DNA from: Klebsiella sp. WP3-W18-ESBL-02
Lineage (GTDB): Bacteria; Pseudomonadota; Gammaproteobacteria; Enterobacterales; Enterobacteriaceae
Length of the DNA stretch: 64,000 bases
Reading direction: 5' to 3'
NCBI RefSeq assembly: GCF_014168815.1
Contig: NZ_AP021972.1
Location: 186,001 to 250,000 of the forward strand
The notes under the pieces were generated by a model. It saw only the letters and a program-made list of their open reading frames with translations, was not told the DNA's origin and ran no database searches. Position 1 is the first letter of the stretch. Each line of letters starts with the position of its first letter. This document shows positions 52,780 through 60,069 of the stretch, piece by piece. The position numbers and the translations under genes are program-made.

Positions 52780-53152
52780 AACCGGCACCCTCCAGTTGAT
52801 GAATCCGCGTTGCCACCTCTTCAATGGCATCGGAAAAGCTGAACATGTTGCTCCACTCAGGTTTCCTGCCCATCACTGCGTCATACATATCACTCAGCGC
52901 ATCTTCGGCGTCGTCACGTTCCTGAATAAGCTGCGTCTCCGAACGGTCAAGTCGGGCAATTCCTTCCAGTGCCTTTTCACCGGCATTGCACAAGGACTCG
53001 ATCACCACGGCTGCATGAACCAGAGCCGTCGAAGACATACCGATTTCGCCTGACTCACACTGTTTCGCCAGCACGGCCAGACGCCGAAGATGACCGGCCT
53101 GTTCACGGCAGGTCGCCATCATTTCTGGCAATTTTGTTTTATCCATATTCAT
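52751..53152 (-). CDS. Hypothetical helical phage protein
   Basis: 133-aa mostly helical protein of no recognised family (ALVHAAVVIESLCNAGEKAL and LIQERDDAEDALSDMYDAVM). The ATG at 53152 overlaps the stop of the winged-helix gene by one base; a GTG one codon upstream is an alternative start. Part of the pre-terminase cluster. Confidence 0.72.
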   Translation of the reverse strand: MNMDKTKLPEMMATCREQAGHLRRLAVLAKQCESGEIGMSSTALVHAAVVIESLCNAGEKALEGIARLDRSETQLIQERDDAEDALSDMYDAVMGRKPEWSNMFSFSDAIEEVATRIHQLEGAGYAKETETTH

Positions 53153-53442
53153 CACCGTGCCCGTGGTTTTTTGACGCCCGGAACGGACGCCAGACCGCTG
53201 GCAACGTCATCGCCGCGCCCCGTGATTTCGGCAACAAAGCACCCGCTGACGTCAGTCACACGCACCAGTCCCTGCTCAGCCAGCCAGGACAGATGCGTCC
53301 GCACGGCATCACGGGAAACGCGGTGGCCGTAGGCTTGCAGGCATTCCTGCAAAATAGACTCGTTAGCGCTGTCACCGCAGTCGAGCAGAGAACGAAGAAT
53401 GACCAGGCGCTGGTCCTGGTCGAGTAAATCACGCATTGTCAT
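53152..53442 (-). CDS. Small winged-helix (ArsR-like) phage protein
   Basis: 96-aa protein with an apparent winged helix-turn-helix: RLVILRSLLDCGDSANESIL, then SRDAVRTHLSWLAEQGLVRV and a wing (SGCFVAEITGRGDDVA). Similar small proteins occur at this position in many Mu-like phages; role unknown. Overlaps DUF2730 by 4 bp. Confidence 0.8.
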   Translation of the reverse strand: MTMRDLLDQDQRLVILRSLLDCGDSANESILQECLQAYGHRVSRDAVRTHLSWLAEQGLVRVTDVSGCFVAEITGRGDDVASGLASVPGVKKPRAR

Positions 53443-53750
53443 ACCCTCTTGTTTTCCTTGAGTTCGTTTTCAAGAAGCAGATCGCTGATACGCGAAACCT
53501 GACGAATGGACGGGGCCAGCTCACGCAGCTCGCCGCGCAGGTCACTCATGGCGAGCTGGAGTTTGTGCAGGTCACTCTGGCTCGGCAGACCGGCAATCGT
53601 ATTTTCCAGCGTCTGAATCCGGTTTCTCACCAGCTCCACCTCTTCACGCTTGACGTACGTTTTGGCGAGCAAAAGCTGGATAAGGTTGACGCCTGACATA
53701 AACAGCGCCCAGATGATCGCCCAGTTACCTTTAACGACTTCCCAGTCCAC
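53439..53750 (-). CDS. DUF2730 family membrane protein
   Basis: 103-aa protein with one N-terminal transmembrane segment (NWAIIWALFMSGVNLIQLLL, about residues 9-28) and a coiled-coil C-terminus (EELVR-like heptads to residue 95). This is the DUF2730 pattern found in Mu-like phages near the lysis genes. A spanin-like or lysis-related role is possible but unproven. Overlaps the zinc-finger gene by 20 bp. Confidence 0.82.
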   Translation of the reverse strand: MDWEVVKGNWAIIWALFMSGVNLIQLLLAKTYVKREEVELVRNRIQTLENTIAGLPSQSDLHKLQLAMSDLRGELRELAPSIRQVSRISDLLLENELKENKRV

Positions 53751-53961
53751 GGTGCCCCCTGTGTTCTCTGATGCGCTGGCAGGTAAAGCAGGTCACCGCA
53801 TCGGGCTGCGCCTCAAGCCGTGCAGCCGGAATATCGATGCCGCAGTCATTACAGAAGCCGTAACGCTCGGGTGCTTCTTTAACCCGGTTTACATGGTTGT
53901 TTAACACCCGTTCACGGTCGGTGGTTTCAAGGTCACTGGCGCGGTCAAATTCATCACTCAT
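53731..53961 (-). CDS. TraR/DksA-type zinc-finger protein
   Basis: 76-aa protein with the C4 zinc finger CNDCGIDIPAAR...CFTCQ of the TraR/DksA family. TraR-type proteins bind RNA polymerase in the secondary channel and can mimic ppGpp/DksA, so this one may tune host or phage transcription. An acidic N-terminal helix carries the expected Asp/Glu. Overlaps the holin gene by 4 bp. Confidence 0.88.
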   Translation of the reverse strand: MSDEFDRASDLETTDRERVLNNHVNRVKEAPERYGFCNDCGIDIPAARLEAQPDAVTCFTCQRIREHRGHRGLGSR

Positions 53962-54560
53962 TGAACCTGCACCTTGTGTTTGCTGGATTTGCTGTAACGG
54001 GCGAAGCCATCGAGCGTGCGGAACCCGAGATAACTCAACGCCGGTGTCGCGAGCATCAGACCGATATCCCAGTCAGGCGCAGGCATCGCAAACACATGAC
54101 CAAAAGCCGTGGCGACCGCACCGGCCTGCTGGCCCACCGACATGATCATCACGTAAAGAATGCAGCTGTAGAGGGAAAGACGGGCCATCAGCGGGCGGGT
54201 CTGGCGGACATATTCGTCCGTTGCGTTATCGCCGTTGCGGATAGTTTCCTGCTGCTCATGGTGCGCGGCCTGCTGGTCAGCCAGCTTTGCTTTGTCACGC
54301 TCGAGCTGGAACTGTTCGAGCTGAACCTTGAGGGACTCAAGCTGAACGAACTGCTCGGGCGGGAGCTGCGCCAGCTTCTGCTCAAGGACGCGCTGCTGGT
54401 CTGCCGGGTTGATCGCATTACCCACGTTTTCAACCACACCGGCGACGGAGTCTGCGGTCTTCGCTGCATCACCACCGAACCAGCCACCCACGGTACGCAG
54501 CAAAGAAGGCCCGGCTTTAAGCAGGACGGAGGCGACAGTGGAAAGGGTTATCGGATCCAT
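53958..54560 (-). CDS. Three-transmembrane holin-superfamily protein
   Basis: 200-aa protein. An amphipathic N-terminus, then a charged coiled coil (about 55-115, QLPPEQFVQLESLKVQLEQF), then two or three hydrophobic segments (LYSCILYVMIMSVGQQAGAV, IGLMLATPALSYLGF). This is the 3TM holin pattern of Mu-like phages. It probably times release of the endolysin, which lies 0.6 kb upstream in the same operon. Confidence 0.8.
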   Translation of the reverse strand: MDPITLSTVASVLLKAGPSLLRTVGGWFGGDAAKTADSVAGVVENVGNAINPADQQRVLEQKLAQLPPEQFVQLESLKVQLEQFQLERDKAKLADQQAAHHEQQETIRNGDNATDEYVRQTRPLMARLSLYSCILYVMIMSVGQQAGAVATAFGHVFAMPAPDWDIGLMLATPALSYLGFRTLDGFARYSKSSKHKVQVQ

Positions 54561-54931
54561 GCGAACAGCTCCTTACGTTTCGCCCAGTTACTGAACAGGT
54601 ATCCACACAATGAGCCGAGGACATACATCAGCAACAGTGCCCCGGATGGGGTGAATAAATTGGTGGCAACGAAGCAGACAATACCGCCCACGAAAACCGG
54701 CCAGGAACACCAGTAGAGCACCCGCTCACGGCAGGTTTCACGCGGACTGCAAAAGACGCCAAGCACCATACTCAGTGCGATGAGCACCGCACCCGCAAAG
54801 GCCAGCCACCAGACCAGAAAAAGATGCGGGCTGTGCTGACTACAGAACAGCAGCGAGAGCGCAATCAGGGCAACCAGCGTCCAGCCGGAACGAAACAACG
54901 GCGGCAGGTATGCCTTAATCATGTTGAACAT
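54548..54931 (-). CDS. Small polytopic membrane protein of the lysis module
   Basis: 127-aa protein with about four hydrophobic segments (LVALIALSLLF, LFLVWWLAFAGAVLIALSMV, WPVFVGGIVCFVATNL, ALLLMYVLGSLCGYLF). The start at 54931 (MFNMIKAYL) overlaps the 75-aa gene; upstream in-frame starts would lie inside other genes. It may be a second holin/antiholin or a lysis accessory. No family recognised. Confidence 0.72.
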   Translation of the reverse strand: MFNMIKAYLPPLFRSGWTLVALIALSLLFCSQHSPHLFLVWWLAFAGAVLIALSMVLGVFCSPRETCRERVLYWCSWPVFVGGIVCFVATNLFTPSGALLLMYVLGSLCGYLFSNWAKRKELFAWIR

Positions 54932-55142
54932 TATGTTTTTCCTTATATCGCTGGCACTGCCAGACGATGTCGCGTGTATCGACAGACAACCACCCCCGCA
55001 TATAAAAGCTGGCATGAGTGCCGTCATGGCCTGTGTAGTCGGTAGGTTCGGGTTTTGGCCCCCCGGCCATGCGGTGGAGCACCTCCTTCTGGAGGCGGTC
55101 ACGCCGCCCCTGTTTCAGTGACGCATCCCATCCTTTGCCCAT
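54915..55142 (-). CDS. Small unknown protein next to endolysin
   Basis: 75-aa basic protein: GKGWDASLKQGRRDRLQKEV, then HGxHASFYMRGWLS-like (HDGTHASFYMRGWLS). It starts 2 bp after the endolysin stop and overlaps the next gene by 17 bp. Small proteins of this type recur in phage lysis operons; function unknown. Confidence 0.7.
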   Translation of the reverse strand: MGKGWDASLKQGRRDRLQKEVLHRMAGGPKPEPTDYTGHDGTHASFYMRGWLSVDTRDIVWQCQRYKEKHNVQHD

Positions 55143-55144
55143 GT

Positions 55145-55726
55145 TCAGCTCCGGGTGACAGAGAACTGACCGCCGACAACCTCCTGACAGGCGTTCGCCA
55201 GCTCATCAAGGCGGTTAAACCAGCCATTGAGGTATTTTCCCTGGGAGGTATTCGTCTTAATGATGTCGGCGTAGTAGCGGGAACGGCGAAGGAAGCAACG
55301 AGTCAGAAGCCATTCGGCATCCGCGCCAGTGACAGCACTGACGGTTTTGGGGCCAGCGACACCATCAGAAGTAACGCCGACCGCATCCTGCAAAAGCTGG
55401 ATGGCTTTTTTTGCACCATGCTGGACGGCGGAATCGAAAACGAAGAGGGAGATACCATCGGGCCAGAGGTCACATTTTGCGGCCTGCCAGTAGTCGCGCT
55501 GGTAAATCAATCCGGCCTGTTCTTTGGTCAGGTCTTTAATTTTGACGTCAGGCTTACCGTCACCATCAACATCGGTTTTGCCGTCGGCCAGACCATCACG
55601 CAGGTCTGAAATACCGAGATTGGTTTCGCCTCCTTTGTCGGTGGGGTCATTGACATAACCACCTTCACGAACGAGGACGAATGAAAGTGCGTGAGCAAAT
55701 ACGGGAGGGAATGCAGTGGAGGACAT
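55145..55726 (-). CDS. Endolysin, glycoside hydrolase 108 (N-acetylmuramidase) type
   Basis: 193-aa peptidoglycan hydrolase. The N-terminal GH108 motif VREGGYVNDPTDKGGETNLG (about residues 19-38) carries the catalytic Glu at about 21. The C-terminal peptidoglycan-binding-like part contains VGVTSDGVAGPKTVSAV. No clear signal sequence, so export depends on a holin or a cryptic signal. First gene of the lysis/late operon, after a terminator and a 25-bp dyad. Confidence 0.9.
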   Translation of the reverse strand: MSSTAFPPVFAHALSFVLVREGGYVNDPTDKGGETNLGISDLRDGLADGKTDVDGDGKPDVKIKDLTKEQAGLIYQRDYWQAAKCDLWPDGISLFVFDSAVQHGAKKAIQLLQDAVGVTSDGVAGPKTVSAVTGADAEWLLTRCFLRRSRYYADIIKTNTSQGKYLNGWFNRLDELANACQEVVGGQFSVTRS

Positions 55727-55738
55727 ATCGGCACCTCA

Positions 55739-55763
55739 AGAAAAGTGAGCAATTAACTTTTCT
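55739..55763. promoter_or_regulatory. Inverted repeat ahead of the endolysin gene
   Basis: AGAAAAGT (55739-55746) and ACTTTTCT (55756-55763) are perfect 8-bp arms with a 9-bp spacer, ending just before the endolysin Shine-Dalgarno (GAGG). It may be an operator or an mRNA hairpin. The promoter for the late genes is expected between it and the terminator. Confidence 0.45.
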
Positions 55764-55778
55764 CAATGTATGCCGACC

Positions 55779-55804
55779 AAAAAAAAAGCCGGATTTACCG
55801 GCTT
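55779..55804 (-). terminator. Rho-independent terminator closing the early/middle transcript
   Basis: On the minus strand, AAGCCGG pairs with CCGGCTT around a 5-base loop (55786-55804), followed by a run of nine or so T residues. It lies 18 bp after the small membrane protein gene. Confidence 0.88.
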
Positions 55805-55821
55805 CATTGAATTTTTAAGTC

Positions 55822-56142
55822 CTAGTAGAACAAGACGTCACTAAAATTAAACATCATTAGACCTGATGTAATCAGGAAGAAAAGGAGGAAACCTAAACTC
55901 TTGTCAGTTTTGACAGGAGTATTATTGGCCGTATCAATTAGTTTTTTTCTATCGAAAATGTAGATAAAAAAAGGTAACAAAAATAGCGAGCCAACGCCCC
56001 AAACAATGGGAGGAAAACCCTTCTTGCGCCAACAGCCCTTTTCGTAGACGGAATACGTTCCAATGTTATGGTTTGTCGCATCGATAAAAACCCAAAAAGA
56101 ACAAATGACAATCACCATATTTATAATAATCCCGCCAATCAT
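55822..56142 (-). CDS. Unknown small membrane protein (possible cargo gene)
   Basis: 106-aa protein with three hydrophobic segments (about residues 2-20, 45-63 and 84-104). Between the first two lies a Cys/Lys/Arg-containing loop (YSVYEKGCWRKKGFPP); the loop after the second is short and basic (DRKKLIDTANNT). Notably AT-rich compared with neighbouring phage genes. It begins 3 bp after mor and is closed by its own terminator. It has no counterpart in Mu, where the C activator follows mor. A lysogenic-conversion or superinfection-exclusion role is conceivable but not shown. Confidence 0.72.
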   Translation of the reverse strand: MIGGIIINMVIVICSFWVFIDATNHNIGTYSVYEKGCWRKKGFPPIVWGVGSLFLLPFFIYIFDRKKLIDTANNTPVKTDKSLGFLLFFLITSGLMMFNFSDVLFY

Positions 56143-56145
56143 AAA

Positions 56146-56544
56146 TCACTCCATTTTCAATGAAAGCTGTTTTTTTGCAGTCTCAATCCTACGCATTCGT
56201 TTGATCGCTTTATACACCGTTTTGTAAGTGACGTGGTAGTGCTCCACTAACTCAGGAACATTGTGACCAGTGAAATCCCGCCAAATTTTCATATCGCGGA
56301 TCAAGAACTCCAGGCTCTGACCGCGCGGAAAGTAAACCTGCATCCCGCCAATTTTGCCACTAATCGCTGCCACAAGTTCAATGGATAGCTTCGGGTCTGC
56401 CCCCAGGCGCTCCAGTTCGTGACGCAAGAGTGCATTTAGCTCAGCCAGCAATGAGGGGAAACGAGAGTTTTCCATCTGTTCATCAACATGATCAAGGATG
56501 CTGTCGTCCTGGAAATCATCAAACAATTCGCCATTGTTATTCAT
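56146..56544 (-). CDS. mor: Mor/C-family transcription activator
   Basis: 132-aa member of the Mor/C family, which switches Mu from early to middle/late transcription. The conserved core GKIGGMQVYFPRGQSLEFLI and the C-terminal helix-turn-helix VPELVEHYHVTYKTVYKAIK are clear. Only one family member was found, so it may take the roles of both Mor and C. Overlaps gemA by 4 bp. Confidence 0.93.
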   Translation of the reverse strand: MNNNGELFDDFQDDSILDHVDEQMENSRFPSLLAELNALLRHELERLGADPKLSIELVAAISGKIGGMQVYFPRGQSLEFLIRDMKIWRDFTGHNVPELVEHYHVTYKTVYKAIKRMRRIETAKKQLSLKME

Positions 56545-57092
56545 TGAGTACCTCGCTTACGGGTCGCAAGGAATGCTGCGCGAACGGAATCATAATCGCG
56601 TAGCTCACGGCCATTGACCGGGTTAGCTGGCATCATAATGCCGCGCCCGGCCATAGATTCACGCATCACTCGCAGATGCCGCTGTTTCAGGCTTTCAAGC
56701 ACGGAGACAACCATGTCTCCGCGCAGCCAGGAAAGGCTGGCGACGCCTTCGCCGCCATTCTTTTGACTGGTGATGCGCTGCACCCAGTGGTCGAGAGCAA
56801 CGTCGCTGCCATCCTCCAGAAAACCGTCACTGAGCATAAATCGCCAGACAATGCGGATTTTGTTGCTGATGTCGGTTGGCTTTGCTCTACGTGCTGGAGC
56901 ACGCGTGGGCGAACGTTTAAAGCCTTTGCCTTCCAGTACTTTGATTACCTTTTCCAGCTCGTTATCGGTCATATCCCGGCAACTGGTTTTGCCGGGGACA
57001 ACGCTGTCCAGCATCGAGCGGTAGGTTGCATCATCCAGTGCCAGTTGCGTCCTGGCGATATGGATAAGCTGAATCACGCCCTTTCGACTCAT
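56541..57092 (-). CDS. gemA: Regulatory protein GemA
   Basis: 183-aa GemA-family (DUF1018) protein. Mu GemA affects host gene expression and DNA supercoiling/cell division during infection. Family blocks are IHIARTQLALDDATYRSML, DMTDNELEKVIKVLEGKGFK and HWVQRITSQKNGGEGVASLS. Directly precedes mor, as in Mu (gemA-mor). Confidence 0.9.
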   Translation of the reverse strand: MSRKGVIQLIHIARTQLALDDATYRSMLDSVVPGKTSCRDMTDNELEKVIKVLEGKGFKRSPTRAPARRAKPTDISNKIRIVWRFMLSDGFLEDGSDVALDHWVQRITSQKNGGEGVASLSWLRGDMVVSVLESLKQRHLRVMRESMAGRGIMMPANPVNGRELRDYDSVRAAFLATRKRGTQ

Positions 57093-57559
57093 GCAGTTTC
57101 TCCCTGCTGCTGGCGATCAATACGCTCGATTTCAGCAATCAGAAGCGCACATGCTTTCACCAGGTCACGGCGATCACATGATGGTTTGAAACTGTCATCT
57201 AACCAGTCGGCAGGCCAGTAGGATTCGGCTTCCATTGGCTCGATATAACAGATGGCCGCTGCGGCCAGTTCGCCACCGATGTAGGTATCATCCTGCTGTG
57301 TAGTAAACCCTTTAACGGACTGCTGGCGCAGACGTTCGGCAATGACATCGCTGATGGCGGTGGAGCGCTGTTGCATCTTGTCCAGCTCAGCCAGTAACAG
57401 TTCAATTGTTTCGACAGTGAAGCTGCGCTGAGTGGAGTTAATCGTGTTAATGCGAACCATTGAAGCATCAGGGCTGACACCAAATTTCGGCATGTTTTTT
57501 CTGCGTTCAATATCGGTGCGAATCTGCTGAATAAGCAATTCAATTTGAGTATTCATCAT
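57089..57559 (-). CDS. Early protein with phage nucleotide-pyrophosphohydrolase-like C-terminus
   Basis: 156-aa protein. Residues about 75-150 (VIAERLRQQSVKGFTTQQDD, GGELAAAAICYIEP, YWPADWLDDSFKP, RRDLVKACALLIAEIERIDR) resemble the domain found in many phage proteins labelled dATP/dGTP or MazG-like pyrophosphohydrolase. The N-terminal half is a coiled coil. The activity is a guess from this pattern. Start at 57559 has GGAG 5 bases upstream; a second ATG follows immediately. Confidence 0.75.
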   Translation of the reverse strand: MMNTQIELLIQQIRTDIERRKNMPKFGVSPDASMVRINTINSTQRSFTVETIELLLAELDKMQQRSTAISDVIAERLRQQSVKGFTTQQDDTYIGGELAAAAICYIEPMEAESYWPADWLDDSFKPSCDRRDLVKACALLIAEIERIDRQQQGETA

Positions 57560-57638
57560 TCAGTCTCCGTCAGTTTCAGCGCGAGCGAATCCCCGGCGCG
57601 CGCGCCGTAATTAAAAGAAAAAGGTCAGTTAATAGGGG

Positions 57639-58256
57639 TCAGAGCTTTGCCATATCCAGTGATATTTGTCGGTAACTCCCGTCAGTCTGGCGTTCGTAAA
57701 TGCGCAAATACTGGCTCGTGCCGGTGACCTGAATAGCGTCAGCAGCAGCGTCCATTGCCTCATTCCATTTGTCATCGTCGATATTCAACTGGCGCAACGA
57801 GAGCACCTGATTAATATCGATGCGCCCCTGCTTATTCACGCGAAAGGCATGATCAACCAGCGCGATGATTTTCTCATCCGCACCACCCGACCACTCACTG
57901 ATGCAGTCATCAATCAGCTTTTTCGCCGCCTGGATGCGCTCATCAAAGACGCGATGGTCGCCAATGGCACGAAGAATTTTGTAGCATCCGTCAAAGCTGA
58001 CCAGCGAGACATTACCCTTTGTCCCACCGAACTCGACGCCATACTCCGCCGCCGACAGGTCCGTAAAATCGCCAATCTGCTGCATGGAAGCAACCTTGAA
58101 CTCTGCCATCGCCTGACGCAGCTGGCGGGCCGCAGTGACGATGCTCATCACTGTTTCATCACGTAATGTGTCCAGCGGTTTAATTTGCGACTCAGGCACT
58201 AAATGCCCCTGAGCGTTAATTCGATAACCGGCTGGTACGTTATTTTCACTATTCAT
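57639..58256 (-). CDS. DUF3164 family early protein
   Basis: 205-aa DUF3164 protein, common in Mu-like phage early regions; function unknown. It contains NAQGHLVPESQIKPLDTLRD, EYGVEFGGTKGNVSLVSFDG and a YKILRAIGDHRVFDERIQAA helix. It is followed by an 80-bp gap holding the palindromic run CCGGCGCGCGCGCCG. Confidence 0.86.
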   Translation of the reverse strand: MNSENNVPAGYRINAQGHLVPESQIKPLDTLRDETVMSIVTAARQLRQAMAEFKVASMQQIGDFTDLSAAEYGVEFGGTKGNVSLVSFDGCYKILRAIGDHRVFDERIQAAKKLIDDCISEWSGGADEKIIALVDHAFRVNKQGRIDINQVLSLRQLNIDDDKWNEAMDAAADAIQVTGTSQYLRIYERQTDGSYRQISLDMAKL

Positions 58257-58270
58257 AAAAAGCCTCAGTC

Positions 58271-58525
58271 TTATTTTTCAAGATATTCGCGAGTGATGTG
58301 ATCGGTAAATTTCATCAGCGCATCGCAACCTTCACGCTGGCCGAGTGCCTCGGGTACGCCCGGCACCAGCAACTGGTCACCGGTGCGGGAATGACGGGCC
58401 CAGATATCAATCAGCTCACGGACCCGATTCTCTTCGCCGGAAATAATGGGTAATGCGCCATCCGGCAACGGATGACCAAACTCAATCAGCCCGGAAGCCC
58501 ATACATAAGCGGTAATTTTCGCCAT
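58271..58525 (-). CDS. Small unknown early protein
   Basis: 84-aa protein without a recognised family: AKITAYVWASGLIEFGHPLP, DIWARHSRTGDQLLVPGVPE, and a helical end. It shares its first five residues (MAKIT) with the next upstream gene, which may hint at a duplicated start region. Early operon, 14 bp before DUF3164. Confidence 0.7.
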   Translation of the reverse strand: MAKITAYVWASGLIEFGHPLPDGALPIISGEENRVRELIDIWARHSRTGDQLLVPGVPEALGQREGCDALMKFTDHITREYLEK

Positions 58526-58534
58526 AGAGCCCCC

Positions 58535-58792
58535 TTAATGTTTAGCGCCGGAATGCTGAAAGACGCTACCTTCGGCGTGGTCCCCCATAGCCCGTATAGC
58601 GTCCACTAGCTTATTCATCGCCAGATTGACAAATTCCTCACGATTGTTGGACATCACCACCACAAGCGCCCCGGCAGGAGTGCTTTTATCATCCTCAAAC
58701 TCAACATGAATATCCGTGGTGATACCTTCCATGACGCCGTTTTCAACGCGCTTTGCAAAGTCGCGTTTGAACTCAAAAGTAATTTTCGCCAT
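58535..58792 (-). CDS. Small unknown early protein
   Basis: 85-aa protein, family not recognised: AKITFEFKRDFAKRVENGVM, then beta strands DIHVEFEDDK and GALVVVMSNNREEFVNLAMN. No membrane segment. It lies 9 bp before the 84-aa gene in the early operon after B. Confidence 0.7.
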   Translation of the reverse strand: MAKITFEFKRDFAKRVENGVMEGITTDIHVEFEDDKSTPAGALVVVMSNNREEFVNLAMNKLVDAIRAMGDHAEGSVFQHSGAKH

Positions 58793-58808
58793 TTAAATAA
58801 TCCTTCTG

Positions 58809-59048
58809 TTAACGCCAGATAATCCGGCAACCTTCGAGGCTGGCAATCCATACAGAGCGGGTGCCAGTGCCACAACGTTCAACAATACGGTCAGCGCTTT
58901 TAATCAGATCTGCGGGCGGGCAGGCAATTTCAAGCAACGGACGGCGCATGAAAACCCGAACGTCAGTCACGCGACTACCCCGCGCACGCAACCAGGCCTG
59001 CGCCGCTTCTGCCATGCTGATATGTTCTGCGATACGTTCGGTAATCAT
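58809..59048 (-). CDS. Small unknown early protein
   Basis: 79-aa basic protein: ITERIAEHISMAEAAQAWLR, then a beta-rich middle and SVWIASLEGCRIIWR at the C-terminus. Starts 4 bp after the B stop codon. No family recognised. Confidence 0.7.
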   Translation of the reverse strand: MITERIAEHISMAEAAQAWLRARGSRVTDVRVFMRRPLLEIACPPADLIKSADRIVERCGTGTRSVWIASLEGCRIIWR

Positions 59049-59052
59049 GGTG

Positions 59053-59991
59053 TTATTCCTCGGTGATTTCGGCGTGGCCGAGTTCGATCATCGCGCTGTG
59101 GATGTGACCCGTGTTCATCGTTTCGTTCTTGCCACTGGCATAGATATGCGCCAGCGGCAGGATGTGGGAGAGCGAGCGCAGTGCGCCAGGACGTTTAGCA
59201 ATGGCTTTCAGTAGCTGGCGTTCGTCTTTACCGGGTACGTGCCACGCATCGCAGAACGCGTCGACGTCACCGGCTTTGATGTTGTTGATAACGACTTTTT
59301 TCGCTACGCGGGAAAACAGACGGGCAAAGTCGACACTGCGCGTTCCCCCAGTCAGACGGTCATAAACCTTATGGTTGCCGGTAAAGGCCAGCCCGATGTT
59401 GCATTCCTCCTGGAGAATGCGCAGTTCTTCAATGGCGTCGTAGTTCAGCCAGTCGGCCTCGTCGATAATGATTAACGCGCCGGTGTCACGCAGGCGTCGG
59501 CGCAACAGACGGGATAAGGCACCACGCTGATAAGGCGCGTCAGAGATACCCATTTCCAGCGCCAGCTCATACATGGTCTCCAGTTCATTGGTACGGCTTT
59601 TGCTCGCCGTGATGCGCCAGACGTTATTCCCGTTACGGGTGTACTGTTTCAGTGCCTCGGACTTACCGACGCCCGGATTGCCATAAATCAGCGCAATGGT
59701 GTGGGTCAGTTGTGCCCAGGTCAGCGCAGAAGTGATGCTCTCGGAGGTTGGCGTCACAACGTAGTCAGGCCGTACCGGAAGGGTGTTCTGCGTTGCATTA
59801 CGCGATTCAAGCCAGGTGTTCAGGCTGATAGCGACCGCATCGTTATCCCCTTTGTATTTGCCGTTCATGAACGTGGAAATGACCGCTGTCGACAGGCCAG
59901 TTTCACGGGCAAGCGCTGCGCCGGAAGTCTCTTTACTGTCGATAAGTTCTTTTACGGTAGCGCGGATAGCTTCATGGTTAATTTGCGTCAT
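59053..59991 (-). CDS. B: Transposition target-DNA activator B (AAA+ ATPase)
   Basis: 312-aa MuB-family ATPase that coats target DNA, delivers it to the transpososome and gives target immunity. The N-terminal helix-turn-helix is ALARETGLSTAVISTFMNGK (about 26-45). Walker A GNPGVGKS is at 104-111 and Walker B LIIIDEAD at 173-180. It lies 78 bp after A. Confidence 0.95.
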   Translation of the reverse strand: MTQINHEAIRATVKELIDSKETSGAALARETGLSTAVISTFMNGKYKGDNDAVAISLNTWLESRNATQNTLPVRPDYVVTPTSESITSALTWAQLTHTIALIYGNPGVGKSEALKQYTRNGNNVWRITASKSRTNELETMYELALEMGISDAPYQRGALSRLLRRRLRDTGALIIIDEADWLNYDAIEELRILQEECNIGLAFTGNHKVYDRLTGGTRSVDFARLFSRVAKKVVINNIKAGDVDAFCDAWHVPGKDERQLLKAIAKRPGALRSLSHILPLAHIYASGKNETMNTGHIHSAMIELGHAEITEE

Positions 59992-60069
59992 AATCTTTAA
60001 TCCTGTATTTTTCGTTTGTTAAATCTGATTCACACATCTTTTAAAGAGCGGCGGGCCAACGTCGCTTTT

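Noticed and set aside
57560..57638. GC palindrome CCGGCGCGCGCGCCG as a terminator or operator
   Set aside because: Simple alternating GC sequence, no T run and no second copy; too little to assign a role.
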